The notes under the pieces are model-generated. The model saw only the letters and a program-made list of their open reading frames with translations. It was not told the origin of the DNA and made no database searches. A stretch of DNA of 64,000 nt, from positions 5,578,001-5,642,000 of the forward strand of contig NZ_CP102931.1 in the NCBI RefSeq assembly GCF_024734665.1, read 5' to 3'. The position numbers and the translations under genes were made by a program. Each line of letters opens with the position of its first letter. The first letter of the stretch is position 1. Origin of the DNA: Variovorax paradoxus (GTDB lineage Bacteria; Pseudomonadota; Gammaproteobacteria; Burkholderiales; Burkholderiaceae_C). Below, piece after piece: positions 47,609 to 56,415 of the stretch.

Positions 47609-47980
47609 GAACGGCCTCTCAATTGTTCAAGTTCAATATTCTCTAGAACTCAAGCACACCAACCACGTGCCGGATCCGCCCCTCCAGGTTGGGACCTGAC
47701 AGCCAGAGTCGTAAACACCATTGCAACTCACGCAGTTACGGCCTTCCTGCAACGCCGGGCGACATTGGCCGGCGAGGAAAAACCTAAAGTCCGCCACATC
47801 TCTTTCTGGTGATGTTGCGTGATTTTTTTCTCATTTCCGCAGACATCAAATGTTGCCGTCAAGGGGCTGAGGCCAGTCGTAATATTTTCGCAATGCAGTT
47901 GCAATAAAAGCCAACTGCACTCTCTATCGAACAGTGCAAAAAATAGCAATTATTAATGTTTGTCAAAAACCGGAGGATTT
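47609..47980. other. Lower-GC interval upstream of the lipoprotein gene
   Basis: The 372-bp stretch becomes progressively A+T-rich towards 47980. It carries no gene. It contains an inverted repeat TGCAGTTG (47894-47901) and CAACTGCA (47912-47919) with a 10-base spacer, close enough to act in the lipoprotein promoter. The base composition marks the left edge of an accessory patch that reaches to about 50.2 kb. Confidence 0.45.
47894..47919. promoter_or_regulatory. Inverted repeat in the lipoprotein upstream region
   Basis: Perfect 8-bp arms TGCAGTTG and CAACTGCA are separated by 10 bp, about 60 bp before the lipoprotein start. It could be an operator. No regulator is encoded beside it apart from the divergent AraC gene. 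Confidence 0.3.
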
Positions 47981-48844
47981 ATGAGAAGAACAGAAACCGC
48001 CATCTTGCCGTGTGCACGGTTGCTTTCCATTGCAGCAACGGCTGCAGCGATTTCCGCATGTGGAGGAGGAAGTGGTGGCGGTGGACTTCCCGTGCTGCCA
48101 ATTGCGCCTGCACCCGCCCCTGCTGAGCTGCCCGCGCCGCCTGCCGTAGAGAGTTCAGCTCCATGTTTCAACGAAGCCGACTTTCGCGAAGGCACTACCG
48201 TGGAGTTCGAGGCTGTGAAAGCGGGGGCTAGTTCGACGGCTCTGCCTTTCCGCAGAAAGAGTGTGACTGAAGGACGTGAGCCATTTGCCGGCGCCAAACC
48301 GGTTGCATTCAACGTCGGCTCGGAGGCTCTTAACCTCCCGCAGTTTGAGCAAAGTACCGTCAAGAAGGAATACAAGGATTTTGTCAGCGGCAGTATCTTG
48401 CTCTATGGCAAAGCGACGACACAAAAGACCAAGGTGACGCCGCCACAGCCCGCGACTCCTCCTTCAGAGCGGGTTTTCTACTCTTCCCAAGCCTATGCGC
48501 CGCCATTCTCGTTCCCGGTCGACATGAAGCCTGGACAGGTCGTCAAGCAACAGATTTCCTTCACAAAAACAGAAACCATTGATGGCCGCATTGATTCGAC
48601 AAGTTCCGCCCCGGCAACTGGCGAACTCATCTATTACGGTCGGGAGAAGTTGGAAACGCCGCTGGGAACCTTCAATACATGCAAGTTCTCTTTGAAAATC
48701 ACTGTGGGCTCCGCCCCGCTGGCGAAAGTCACCGTGAGCGAACTTTGGCAAGCGTCCGAAGGTCCCTATAGAGGTCAGGTGCTCAAGGGAATCGATCCGA
48801 AGTCGCCAATGATCGCGACGAAGATGACCTACTCACCCAAGTAA
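47981..48844 (+). CDS. Putative lipoprotein of unknown function
   Basis: This 287-aa protein from ATG 47981 has GGAGG seven bases upstream. A lipoprotein signal ends in ATAAAISACGGGSGGGG, with the lipidated Cys followed by a Gly-rich tether and a Pro/Ala-rich segment. The mature part is beta-rich with no recognised domain (GELIYYGREKLETPLGTFNTC, then FSLKITVG). Codon usage is less GC-biased than in neighbouring housekeeping genes. It is probably attached to the outer membrane. Confidence 0.75.
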   Translation: MRRTETAILPCARLLSIAATAAAISACGGGSGGGGLPVLPIAPAPAPAELPAPPAVESSAPCFNEADFREGTTVEFEAVKAGASSTALPFRRKSVTEGREPFAGAKPVAFNVGSEALNLPQFEQSTVKKEYKDFVSGSILLYGKATTQKTKVTPPQPATPPSERVFYSSQAYAPPFSFPVDMKPGQVVKQQISFTKTETIDGRIDSTSSAPATGELIYYGREKLETPLGTFNTCKFSLKITVGSAPLAKVTVSELWQASEGPYRGQVLKGIDPKSPMIATKMTYSPK

Positions 48845-49470
48845 TGCGGTCGGCCGGTCAAGACATTCTGTTGCGACACCGCTTCAGTCTTGATCTGCAC
48901 GATCTGCGCAAGCAGCAGTTATACGTCCGAGGCACTCGAGCTGTCGCTCATGTCGAAAGGCTCGGTACCTCGGATGGCATCCAAAGACTCGCAGGAGTGC
49001 GGCGTTGATGGTGCCGCTCGCGTTCGCCGTCGTACGGATGCGGCCCGCGGCGACCTCAGCCAGCAGGGCACCCTGCTCGGCGATGTGGGGCAACCTGAAG
49101 CCGGGAAACCTGATCGAACTCGGATACAGCTCAACTACGGCAAGGGGAAGAAGGCGGCCTACGTCTACCTGAGCGCCACGCTGAATGCAGCCACCTGGGA
49201 AGCCAAATTAGCCCGCAGCGAAGGGCGCGGCAGGATCTACATCATGGCGCCGACCGGCCCGATCACAGCGACTCGCTCCGTGATCCCGCCACGCGCCGAC
49301 GCTACTTGTTTTCGGGTATTTAACTGGGCACCGGGACTCCGTAGCATCCGGTATCACCCATCTTTACACCCGGCACCCGCAGCGCCTGTGTTCCGCCATG
49401 CGCCCTCGGTGTCAGGGCAAAGAAGCGGGCTTCGTGGACGCGGGACAAATCACTACTAGCCAGAGCCGGT
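48845..49470. other. Interval with a decayed resistance gene
   Basis: Between the lipoprotein and the next ORF there is no intact gene over 626 bp. A remnant of an arr gene lies at about 49090-49263. A 570-bp open frame (48890-49459, +) crosses the region but only its central part is homologous to anything recognisable. Confidence 0.5.
49090..49263 (+). pseudogene. Frameshifted fragment of rifampin ADP-ribosyltransferase (arr)
   Basis: Two adjacent frames together read like the Arr core. LKPGNLIELGYSS (49095-49133) is in one frame and NYGKGKKAAYVYLSATLNAA, then TWEAKLARSEGRGRIYIM and APTGPI, in the next. The junction lies at about 49132 where one base is missing. Arr inactivates rifamycins by ADP-ribosylation. 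The usual continuation after EPTGP (a DDPN...FPGNPT block) is absent, and so is the N-terminal HGT motif in a clear form. The gene is therefore truncated at both ends and non-functional. Confidence 0.7.
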
Positions 49471-50211
49471 ATGAACACAGACAAGCTGGATGACTATCTC
49501 AATCTTCTTGACACAACGATCTCGAATCTGATGCCATCACCCGCGCGCAACAGGCTCGAATGGTTGCGACATGATCTTGCAACGTTTGCTATAGACACCC
49601 TTGCCACGAACCTATACCGCCGAGCGTGGGCCAGGATCGTCCTTGACCGTCTGGAAGCGATCACACTGCCACCCAACATGCATGCCACCTTCGTGCAAAC
49701 GAAGTTGGAGCTGCGAGCATTCAGCAAGGGGGAACCGCTGAGACCTCTGTTCGGGCAACAGCGGATTGCTCCCGGATTTCAAACGTTCAACATCAATCAG
49801 GAGCAACTGCCGGGTTTTCCTGGCGACCTCGCCAACAGCACTTTGGCGACGGTACAGACCCGCATTCAGCAAGGGACCTATTCGCCCGACCAGATTCCGA
49901 TTCGAATTTTCTTGCATGGGGTACAGCAAAAGTGGATCGCGGCCAACAATCGCGGCTATACCGCCCACTGTCTCGCAGGGGTGCGCCCTCTGCGGATGTT
50001 GCCGACCATCTTTGAACCTACCGATATTGAGATCACACGCCTCCAGGAGGTCGAGGGCGAAAACGGCATTGGTCCATGGACAGGCATGCGTGGCAACGAG
50101 CCCAACCCTCGTCGCCTGCCTTCCGAGCGCATGTTCGTCGTACCGATCGTCAACGCTGCAGGTAGCGGTGCAATTACTTCGGTTGCGTCGGTTCCCGTCA
50201 ACTTCGTGTAG
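49471..50211 (+). CDS. Uncharacterised protein of the accessory patch
   Basis: This 246-aa protein starts from ATG 49471 and has no signal peptide or membrane segment. The C-terminal half has PIRIFLHGVQQKWIAANNRG, then YTAHCLAGVRPLRMLP. That is loosely like the expression-plus-NRR pattern of some polymorphic-toxin or ParB-like domains, but the match is weak. GC content is lower than in flanking genes, consistent with acquisition. It is convergent with glmS (30 bp gap). Confidence 0.55.
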   Translation: MNTDKLDDYLNLLDTTISNLMPSPARNRLEWLRHDLATFAIDTLATNLYRRAWARIVLDRLEAITLPPNMHATFVQTKLELRAFSKGEPLRPLFGQQRIAPGFQTFNINQEQLPGFPGDLANSTLATVQTRIQQGTYSPDQIPIRIFLHGVQQKWIAANNRGYTAHCLAGVRPLRMLPTIFEPTDIEITRLQEVEGENGIGPWTGMRGNEPNPRRLPSERMFVVPIVNAAGSGAITSVASVPVNFV

Positions 50212-50241
50212 CCGAAAGAAGCCAACGCCAGCGCTCTTGAA

Positions 50242-52122
50242 TCACTCCACAGTCACGCTCTTCGCCAAGTTGCGCGGCTTGTCGACATCGGTCCCCCGCG
50301 CGCATGCCGTGTGATACGCCAGTAGCTGCAGCGGCACCACGTGCAGGATCGGCGACAGCGCGCCGTAGTGCTCGGGCATGCGGATCACGTGCAGCCCGTC
50401 GCTGCTCTTGATCTTGGTGTCGCCGTCGGCCAGCACGTAGAGCACGCCGCCGCGCGCGCGCACTTCCTGCAGGTTGCTCTTGAGCTTTTCGAGCAGCGCG
50501 TCGTTCGGCGCCACCGCCACCACGGGCATCTCGCTCGTCACCAGCGCGAGCGGGCCGTGCTTGAGTTCGCCGGCGGCGTAGGCCTCGGCGTGGATGTAGG
50601 TCACTTCCTTGAGCTTGAGCGCGCCTTCGAGCGCGATCGGGTAGTGCAGCCCGCGGCCGAGGAACAGCGCGTTGTCCTTGCGCGCGAAGTCTTCGGCCCA
50701 GCCGATGATCTGCGGCTCCAGCGCCAGCACCGACTGCAGCGCGACGGGCAGGTGGCGCATTTCCTTCAGGTAGCGCGCCTCGTCGGCGTCGCTCAGCCGG
50801 CCCTTGGCCTGCGCGATGGCGAGCGTGAGCAGGAAGAGGCCCGCGAGCTGCGTGGTGAAGGCCTTGGTCGAAGCGACGCCGATTTCGACGCCTGCGCGCG
50901 TGATGTACGCCAGCTTGCACTCGCGCACCATCGCGCTGGTGGCCACGTTGCAGATGGTCAGCGTCTGCTCCATGCCGAGCGAGCGCGCATGCTTCAGCGC
51001 GGCCAGCGTGTCGGCGGTTTCGCCCGACTGGCTGATGGTGACGACCAGCGTCTTCGGGTCGGGCACGGAGTCGCGGTAGCGGTATTCGCTGGCGATCTCG
51101 ACCTGCGTGGAAATCTTCGCGATGCCTTCGAGCCAGTACTTGGCGGTGCAGCCGCTGTAGTAGCTGGTGCCGCAGGCGAGGATGAGGATCTTGTCGATGT
51201 CCTGGAACACGCGGTAGGCACTGGCGCCGGTCGCACCGTCCTGCCCAATGCCGTCGAACAGCTCGGGCACGATGCCTGCCACGCCTTCGAGCGTGTCGCC
51301 GATGGCGCGCGGCTGCTCGAAGATTTCCTTCTGCATGTAGTGGCGGTACGGGCCGAGCTCGGCCGCGCCGCTGTGGGCGAGCACGGTGCGCACCTGGCGC
51401 GTGACCGGCTTGTGGTTCTTGTCGACGATCCAGTACTTGCCCGGCTGCACGTCGACCACGTCGCCTTCTTCCAGATAGACGATCTGGTCGGTCACGCCGG
51501 CCAGGGCCATCGCGTCGCTGGCGAGGAAGTTCTCTGCGCCGTCCTTGCCGGCGCCGAGGATCAGCGGCGAGCCCGCACGCGCACCGACCACGCGCTGCGG
51601 CTCGTCGCGGCAGATCACGGCGATGGCGTAGGCGCCGTGCAGCTGCAGCACGGCAGCTTTCACGGCTTCGAACAGGTCGCCGTCGTAGAGGCTGTCGACC
51701 AAGTGGGCGATGACTTCGGTGTCGGTCTGGCTCTCGAAGGCATAGCCCTTGGCTTCGAGCGCGGCACGCAGCGTTTCGTGGTTTTCGATGATGCCGTTGT
51801 GCACGAGCGCGATGCGGCCCGGCCGCGCGGTCTGCGCATCGGCGCCGGGGCCGTGGCTGAAATGCGGGTGCGCGTTGTGCACGGCCGGTGCGCCGTGCGT
51901 GGCCCAGCGCGTGTGGGCGATGCCGGTGAGGCCCTCGACCTTGTCGTCGCGCACCTGCGCCACGAGGTCGGCCACGCGCGAAGTGGTGCGCGCCCGCGTC
52001 AGGCCGCCGGCATGCACCGCCACGCCGCACGAGTCATAGCCGCGGTATTCGAGCCGCTGAAGGCCCTGGACCAGGACCGGAACGATGTTGCGATGGGACG
52101 CTGCCCCGACGATGCCGCACAT
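50242..52122 (-). CDS. glmS: Glutamine--fructose-6-phosphate aminotransferase (isomerizing)
   Basis: This enzyme makes glucosamine-6-phosphate from fructose-6-phosphate and glutamine, the first step of UDP-GlcNAc synthesis. The 626-aa protein starts with the nucleophilic Cys (MCGIVGAAS). It has the class II glutamine amidotransferase ([19 protein letters not shown]), two SIS sugar-isomerase domains ([28 protein letters not shown]) and the conserved C-terminal [13 protein letters not shown]. It is divergent from the Lrp-type regulator, with 138 bp between starts. No ribozyme is expected in this phylum. Confidence 0.97.
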   Translation of the reverse strand: MCGIVGAASHRNIVPVLVQGLQRLEYRGYDSCGVAVHAGGLTRARTTSRVADLVAQVRDDKVEGLTGIAHTRWATHGAPAVHNAHPHFSHGPGADAQTARPGRIALVHNGIIENHETLRAALEAKGYAFESQTDTEVIAHLVDSLYDGDLFEAVKAAVLQLHGAYAIAVICRDEPQRVVGARAGSPLILGAGKDGAENFLASDAMALAGVTDQIVYLEEGDVVDVQPGKYWIVDKNHKPVTRQVRTVLAHSGAAELGPYRHYMQKEIFEQPRAIGDTLEGVAGIVPELFDGIGQDGATGASAYRVFQDIDKILILACGTSYYSGCTAKYWLEGIAKISTQVEIASEYRYRDSVPDPKTLVVTISQSGETADTLAALKHARSLGMEQTLTICNVATSAMVRECKLAYITRAGVEIGVASTKAFTTQLAGLFLLTLAIAQAKGRLSDADEARYLKEMRHLPVALQSVLALEPQIIGWAEDFARKDNALFLGRGLHYPIALEGALKLKEVTYIHAEAYAAGELKHGPLALVTSEMPVVAVAPNDALLEKLKSNLQEVRARGGVLYVLADGDTKIKSSDGLHVIRMPEHYGALSPILHVVPLQLLAYHTACARGTDVDKPRNLAKSVTVE

Positions 52123-52203
52123 GGTGAGCTGCCTTTGAATGAAGAAGAGCCTCGATGGTAGGAAGGCACGAAAGAAATATGCATTCGAAGTTTCATGGAT
52201 TTC

Positions 52204-52243
52204 GGACTTTTATTTCTTCATTTCCTTGATTTGGACTTTTATT
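52204..52243. promoter_or_regulatory. Direct repeats in the glmS/lrp divergent promoter
   Basis: GGACTTTTATT occurs twice, at 52204-52214 and 52233-52243, 29 bp apart (close to three helical turns), within an A+T-rich segment. Such phased repeats would suit binding by an Lrp-type octamer, possibly the adjacent regulator acting on its own gene. This role is inferred. Confidence 0.35.
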
Positions 52244-52260
52244 CCATAATTTATTTAAAT

Positions 52261-52752
52261 ATGGAATCAATCTCCCTGGATTCAATCGACCTGCGCCTGC
52301 TCGACGCCCTCCAGCGCGACGCCTCGCAGACCAATCAGCGCCTGGCCGCCGACGTCGGCATTTCCCCGCCCACCTGCCTGCGCCGCGTGCAACGGCTGCG
52401 AGAAGAAGGCCTGATCGAACGCCAGGTCGCACTGCTGTCGCCCGACCGGCTCGCCGCGGCGTTGGGCCACGGCCTGCAGGCGGTGATCGAAATCTCGCTC
52501 GACCGACAGGACGCCGCCTCGCTCGACGCCTTCGAGGCCCGCGTCATCGCCGACGACGCAGTGCAGCAGTGCTGGCGCGTGTCGCCCGGCCCGGACTTCG
52601 TGCTGATCGTGGCCGCACGCGACATGCCCGACTACGGCGCGCTCACGCAGCGCCTGTTCACGGCCGACGCGAACGTGCGCAACGTCAAGGCCTTCTTCAG
52701 CCTGAAGCGCGCAAAGTTCGAGCCCAGGGTGCCGCTGGCACCCCCTGCCTGA
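52261..52752 (+). CDS. Lrp/AsnC-family transcriptional regulator
   Basis: This is a 163-aa protein from ATG 52261. The upstream in-frame ATG at 52195 would add unconserved residues encoded by the A+T-rich promoter. The N-terminal helix-turn-helix (LLDALQRDASQTNQRLAADV, then GISPPTCLRRVQRL) is followed by an AsnC ligand-binding domain (VIEISLDRQD, GPDFVLIVAARDMPDYGAL). It probably senses an amino acid. Its position does not identify a target. Confidence 0.9.
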   Translation: MESISLDSIDLRLLDALQRDASQTNQRLAADVGISPPTCLRRVQRLREEGLIERQVALLSPDRLAAALGHGLQAVIEISLDRQDAASLDAFEARVIADDAVQQCWRVSPGPDFVLIVAARDMPDYGALTQRLFTADANVRNVKAFFSLKRAKFEPRVPLAPPA

Positions 52753-52758
52753 GAACCG

Positions 52759-54186
52759 TCAGGCCTTCGGCTTCTTCTGCGGACGCTTCCAGTTCGAAAA
52801 GCTCACCTGCTTGCCTCGCGCCACGGTCAGCGCGCCCGGCTCGGTCGACTTGTTGATGGTCGAGCCGCCGCCGATGGTGCCGCCCGCACCGATGGTGATG
52901 GGCGCCACCAGCACGCAGTTGCTGCCCACATGCACGTCGTCGCCGATCACTGTGCGGTGCTTGTTGGCGCCGTCGTAGTTGGCGGTGATGCTGCCCGCGC
53001 CGTAGTTCACGCGCTCGCCCACGGTGGCGTCGCCCAGGTAGGCCAGGTGGTTGGCCTTGGCGCCGGCGGCCAGCGTCGAGTTCTTGACCTCGACGAAGTT
53101 GCCGATGTGCACCTCCGCGCCCAGTTGCGCGCCGGGCCGCAGCCGCGCGAAGGGGCCGATGAGCGAGCCCGCGCCCACCGTCACGCCGGCCTTTTCGCCT
53201 TCGATATGCGTGAACGGATGGATCACCGCGCCCGCCTCGATACGCGCATTGGCAATGACGCAGTTCGCGCCGATGCGCACGCCCTCGCCCAGCGACACCG
53301 CGCCTTCGAACACGCAGTTGACGTCGATCTCCACGTCGGCCGCGCATTCGAGCGTGCCGCGCAGGTCGAAGCGTGCCGGGTCGGCCAGGCGCACGCCCTG
53401 CTCCATCAGCGCGTTCGCCTGGCGCAGTTGCCAGGCGCGTTCGAGCGCCGCGAGCTGGGCCGGGCTGTTGATGCCGGCCACCTGCAATGCGTCGGTGGTG
53501 ATGTGCGCAACCACGGGCACGCCGTCGGCGGCGGCGAACTTCACCACGTCGGTCAGGTAGTACTCGCCCTGGGCGTTCTTGTTGTCCAGCCGCGCGAGCC
53601 AGCCCTTGAGCAGGCGTGCGGGCACGGCCATCACGCCGCTGTAGATCTCGCGCACGGCGCGCTGCGCTTCGGTGGCGTCCTTGTGCTCGACGATTGCTGT
53701 GACCTCGCCCTGACCCGCCGCGCGGATGACGCGGCCGTAGCCGCTCGGGTCGTCGAATTCGATGGTCAGCAGTGCCAGCTTGCTGCCCGCGCTGGCCGCG
53801 ATGAGCGCGCGCAGCGTGTCTTCGCCGATCAGCGGCACGTCGCCCGACAGCACGACCACCGTGCCGTCGTCCGGCAGCAGTGGCGCGGCTTGCTGCACCG
53901 CGTGGCCGGTGCCGAGTTGCGGCTCCTGGCGCGCAAAGCGCAGGGTGGCGCCCTCGATGCCGCCGGCCAGCGAGGCCTCGACTTCGGCCGCGCCGTGGCC
54001 GGTGATGACCACCACGTCGCGCGCGCCGATGCGTGCGGCGGTGCCCGCCACGTGGGCCAGCAATGCGCGGCCACCCAATCGATGCAACACTTTGGGCAGT
54101 CTGCTTTTCATGCGCGTGCCCTTGCCGGCCGCCATGATGACGACGTCGACCGGCCCCCGGCTGTCTTGTTGCGGAGTCTGATTCAT
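52759..54186 (-). CDS. glmU: Bifunctional UDP-GlcNAc pyrophosphorylase / glucosamine-1-phosphate acetyltransferase
   Basis: GlmU makes UDP-GlcNAc from glucosamine-1-phosphate, acetyl-CoA and UTP for peptidoglycan and LPS. The 475-aa protein has the nucleotidyltransferase motif MAAGKGTRMKSRLPKVLHRL at the start, LSGDVPLIGEDTL, and a C-terminal left-handed beta-helix of hexapeptide repeats with NFVEVKNSTLAAGAKANHLA. The start ATG 54186 (GGGAAG ten bases upstream) overlaps the start of the divergent DUF6279 gene. It lies near glmS, so two genes of amino-sugar synthesis are clustered. Confidence 0.96.
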   Translation of the reverse strand: MNQTPQQDSRGPVDVVIMAAGKGTRMKSRLPKVLHRLGGRALLAHVAGTAARIGARDVVVITGHGAAEVEASLAGGIEGATLRFARQEPQLGTGHAVQQAAPLLPDDGTVVVLSGDVPLIGEDTLRALIAASAGSKLALLTIEFDDPSGYGRVIRAAGQGEVTAIVEHKDATEAQRAVREIYSGVMAVPARLLKGWLARLDNKNAQGEYYLTDVVKFAAADGVPVVAHITTDALQVAGINSPAQLAALERAWQLRQANALMEQGVRLADPARFDLRGTLECAADVEIDVNCVFEGAVSLGEGVRIGANCVIANARIEAGAVIHPFTHIEGEKAGVTVGAGSLIGPFARLRPGAQLGAEVHIGNFVEVKNSTLAAGAKANHLAYLGDATVGERVNYGAGSITANYDGANKHRTVIGDDVHVGSNCVLVAPITIGAGGTIGGGSTINKSTEPGALTVARGKQVSFSNWKRPQKKPKA

Positions 54187-55072
54187 GCGTTTTTCTTCCC
54201 GATTTCGTTGCGCTGCAGTGGCGCGAATTATCGGCGTGCTGCTCATCGCCGCCGCCCTGGGCGCCTGCAGCGCGATCAAGCTGGCCTACAACAACCTGCC
54301 CACGGTGAGCTATTGGTGGCTCGACGGCTACCTGGACTTCGACGGCGCGCAGACCCCGAAGGTGCGCGACGAGCTCGACCAGCTGCTGGCCTGGCACCGC
54401 CAGAACGAGCTGCCGCGCATCGCCTCGCTGCTGCAGGAGGCGCAGGCGCTGGCGCCGGGCGAGGTGACGCCGGCGCAGGTCTGCGCCATGGCCGACCGCG
54501 TCCGCGAGCGCCTGCTGGCCGTGACCGAACGCGCCGAGCCCGCCGGCACCGAGCTGGCGCTGAGCCTGACCGACGCGCAGCTGCAACAGCTGGAGCGCAA
54601 ATATGCGAAGAACAACGCCGAGTACCGCAAGGACTGGCTCGACCGCACCCCGGCGCAGGTGCAGGAAAAGCGCTACGACCAGTTCCTCGACCGCACCGAA
54701 GACTTCTATGGCCGGCTCAGCACGGAGCAGCGCGATCTGCTGAGGCAGCAGGTCGCGCAGTCGGTGTTCGACCCACGGCTGGCGGACGCCGAGCGCCGCA
54801 AGCGCCAACAGGAGGCGCTGGTGCTGCTGCGCGGCTTCGTGGCCAGCAAGCCGTCGCCGGCCGAAGCGCGCGCCGCGCTGCATGGCTACATCCAGCGCAT
54901 CGCCGAACCGCCGCCCGGACCCTGGCGCGACCAGCAGCAGGCCCTGCTGCAGGAGGGCTGCCGCAACACGGCGGCGCTGCACAACGACACCACTGCCAGC
55001 CAGCGCGCGCAGGCGGTGCGCCGGCTGCAGGCCTACGAAAACGACCTGCGCCAGTTGGTGGCCACGCGCTGA
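54185..55072 (+). CDS. DUF6279-family lipoprotein
   Basis: This is a 295-aa protein from ATG 54185, with CGGAG eight bases upstream. The lipoprotein signal IIGVLLIAAALGACSAIKLA ends at the lipobox GAC. The mature part has the DUF6279 features YNNLPTVSYWWLDGYLDFD and a long helical body rich in Gln, Arg and Leu. Function is unknown; outer-membrane anchoring is likely. It shares its start region with glmU on the other strand. Confidence 0.87.
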   Translation: MRFSSRFRCAAVARIIGVLLIAAALGACSAIKLAYNNLPTVSYWWLDGYLDFDGAQTPKVRDELDQLLAWHRQNELPRIASLLQEAQALAPGEVTPAQVCAMADRVRERLLAVTERAEPAGTELALSLTDAQLQQLERKYAKNNAEYRKDWLDRTPAQVQEKRYDQFLDRTEDFYGRLSTEQRDLLRQQVAQSVFDPRLADAERRKRQQEALVLLRGFVASKPSPAEARAALHGYIQRIAEPPPGPWRDQQQALLQEGCRNTAALHNDTTASQRAQAVRRLQAYENDLRQLVATR

Positions 55073-55087
55073 AGGCCTTGTGGCAGA

Positions 55088-55858
55088 TCAGATCATTGGC
55101 GTCGGCCGCATCGGGCGCTCGAAGTAGTCGCCCAGCGTTTCCAGCGCGTGCGGCTCCATGATGCGCAGCCAGCCGGCGTCGATCTTGTAGAGCCCCAGTC
55201 GCTGCAGCCGCCGCAGCGTCTTGTTGGTGTGCACCAGCGACAGCCCCAGCGCGTCAGCGATGTGCTGCTGGTTGAACGGAAACTCGACCCAGCCGTCGCG
55301 CACCATGCCCACGCCCTGTGCGCGGCGATACAGGTGCATCAGCAGCATGGCCACGCGCTCGCCGGCATTGCGCCGGCCGGTGGTGACGAGGTTGTCATCG
55401 ACCATCTTTTCCTCGCGCGCGGCAAGCCAGGTGATGTCGTAGCCCAGCTTGGGCTGGGCATGGAACAGGTCCCAGAGCCGGTCGCGCGAGAAGGCGCACA
55501 GCGTGACGTCGGTCACCGCCTCGACGCCGTGCGTCTGGCCCTCGGCGAACTCATCCTGCAGGCCGAGGAAATCGCCGGGCAGCAAAAAGCTCAGTATCTG
55601 CCGCCGGCCGTCGCTCAGCGTCTTGTAGCGAAAGGCCCAGCCTGAATAGAGGGTGAAGAGCTGCGGGCTCGGCCGGTGCTCGTCGATGATCGAACTGCCC
55701 GCCTCCACGCGCCGGGTGCCGACGCGGAAAGACTGGATGGCCTGCAACTCTTCGCCGGAAGGCGGCAGGAAGGCATCGAGCCGTCGCAATGCGCACTGGT
55801 CGCACGAGTTCGCGCCCTGGGGAGGTGCTGCAGCAGCGGGGTAGTCCTCGAATTTCAC
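55088..55858 (-). CDS. Crp/Fnr-family transcriptional regulator
   Basis: This 256-aa protein has an N-terminal segment with Cys19 and Cys22 (SCDQCALRRL), a cyclic-nucleotide-binding-type beta-barrel (FTLYSGWAFRYKTLSDGRRQ, LPGDFLGLQ), Cys121 in VTLCAFSRDR, and a C-terminal helix-turn-helix (NQQHIADALGLSLVHTNKTL). Its Cys pattern covers three of the four iron-sulfur ligands of E. coli FNR; a Cys at position 29 is absent. It probably senses oxygen, redox state or another ligand. It is divergent from the BLUF gene with 91 bp between starts. Confidence 0.9.
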   Translation of the reverse strand: MKFEDYPAAAAPPQGANSCDQCALRRLDAFLPPSGEELQAIQSFRVGTRRVEAGSSIIDEHRPSPQLFTLYSGWAFRYKTLSDGRRQILSFLLPGDFLGLQDEFAEGQTHGVEAVTDVTLCAFSRDRLWDLFHAQPKLGYDITWLAAREEKMVDDNLVTTGRRNAGERVAMLLMHLYRRAQGVGMVRDGWVEFPFNQQHIADALGLSLVHTNKTLRRLQRLGLYKIDAGWLRIMEPHALETLGDYFERPMRPTPMI

Positions 55859-55949
55859 GCTTCACTATAGGCGCTTCGCCTGTGTCTTTTGACATTTCGC
55901 GGCGTCCCGGGGCTGCCTACACTTCGCACCGCTTTCCTCCCCAATACGC

Positions 55950-56360
55950 ATGACAGAAGAACCAAGGCTCCCGCTCTACGAAGTGCTCTATTGCAGCACG
56001 CTCGCCCAGGACCTGCCCCCGGGCACCGTGGGCTCGATCACCTCCCGGGCGCGCATGCGCAACGCGGAGCGCGACATCACCGGCCTGCTGGTGTTCGACG
56101 GGCAGCGTTTCTGCCAGCACCTGGAAGGCCCGCCCGAAGCCATCAACGCGCTGATGCAGCAGATCGAGGAAGACCCGCGCCATGTCGATGTCAGGGTGGT
56201 CTACGAAGCCCCGCTGGCGGCCCGGCGCTACAGCGGTTTCGGCATGGGGCTGGCCGAATGCGAAGGCCCCGACCTGATGGCCGGCGTGCATGTGCTGATT
56301 GGCGAGGCGGCGCTGCGGCACTTTCTGGCCCTGGTGCCCAGCTTCGACATCAACGGCTGA
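55950..56360 (+). CDS. BLUF-domain blue-light sensor
   Basis: This 136-aa protein is almost only a BLUF domain, which binds FAD and switches on blue light. The key residues are in the canonical spacing: Tyr14 (YEVLYCSTL), Asn38 (RMRNAERDITG) and Gln56 (QRFCQHLEG), as in AppA Tyr21/Asn45/Gln63. The C-terminal two helices (LIGEAALRHFLALVPSF) give the short BLUF form that signals through protein contacts. The neighbouring Crp/Fnr gene or a partner elsewhere may receive the signal. Confidence 0.93.
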   Translation: MTEEPRLPLYEVLYCSTLAQDLPPGTVGSITSRARMRNAERDITGLLVFDGQRFCQHLEGPPEAINALMQQIEEDPRHVDVRVVYEAPLAARRYSGFGMGLAECEGPDLMAGVHVLIGEAALRHFLALVPSFDING

Positions 56361-56364
56361 AAAA

Positions 56365-56390
56365 GAAAAAGGCGGCCGGAGCCGCCCTTT
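56365..56390 (-). terminator. Rho-independent terminator after the DUF2917 gene
   Basis: GGCGGC CGGA GCCGCC forms a 6-bp G+C stem at 56371-56386. Read in the minus direction it is followed by CTTTTTCTTTTT, the U-run of an intrinsic terminator. The + strand side has only a short T-run. It lies between the convergent BLUF and DUF2917 genes and may serve both. Confidence 0.75.
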
Positions 56391-56415
56391 GAGCACATGG
56401 AGGGTAGACGGCCGA

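Noticed and set aside
48890..49459. A complete 189-codon + strand ORF around the arr fragment
   Set aside because: Only a central stretch resembles Arr, and its natural N-terminal continuation is in another frame. The rest has no protein-like pattern, so it was treated as a pseudogene region.
52123..52260. A glmS ribozyme or riboswitch before glmS
   Set aside because: The leader is too short and A+T-rich with no ribozyme core. The element is known from Gram-positive bacteria.
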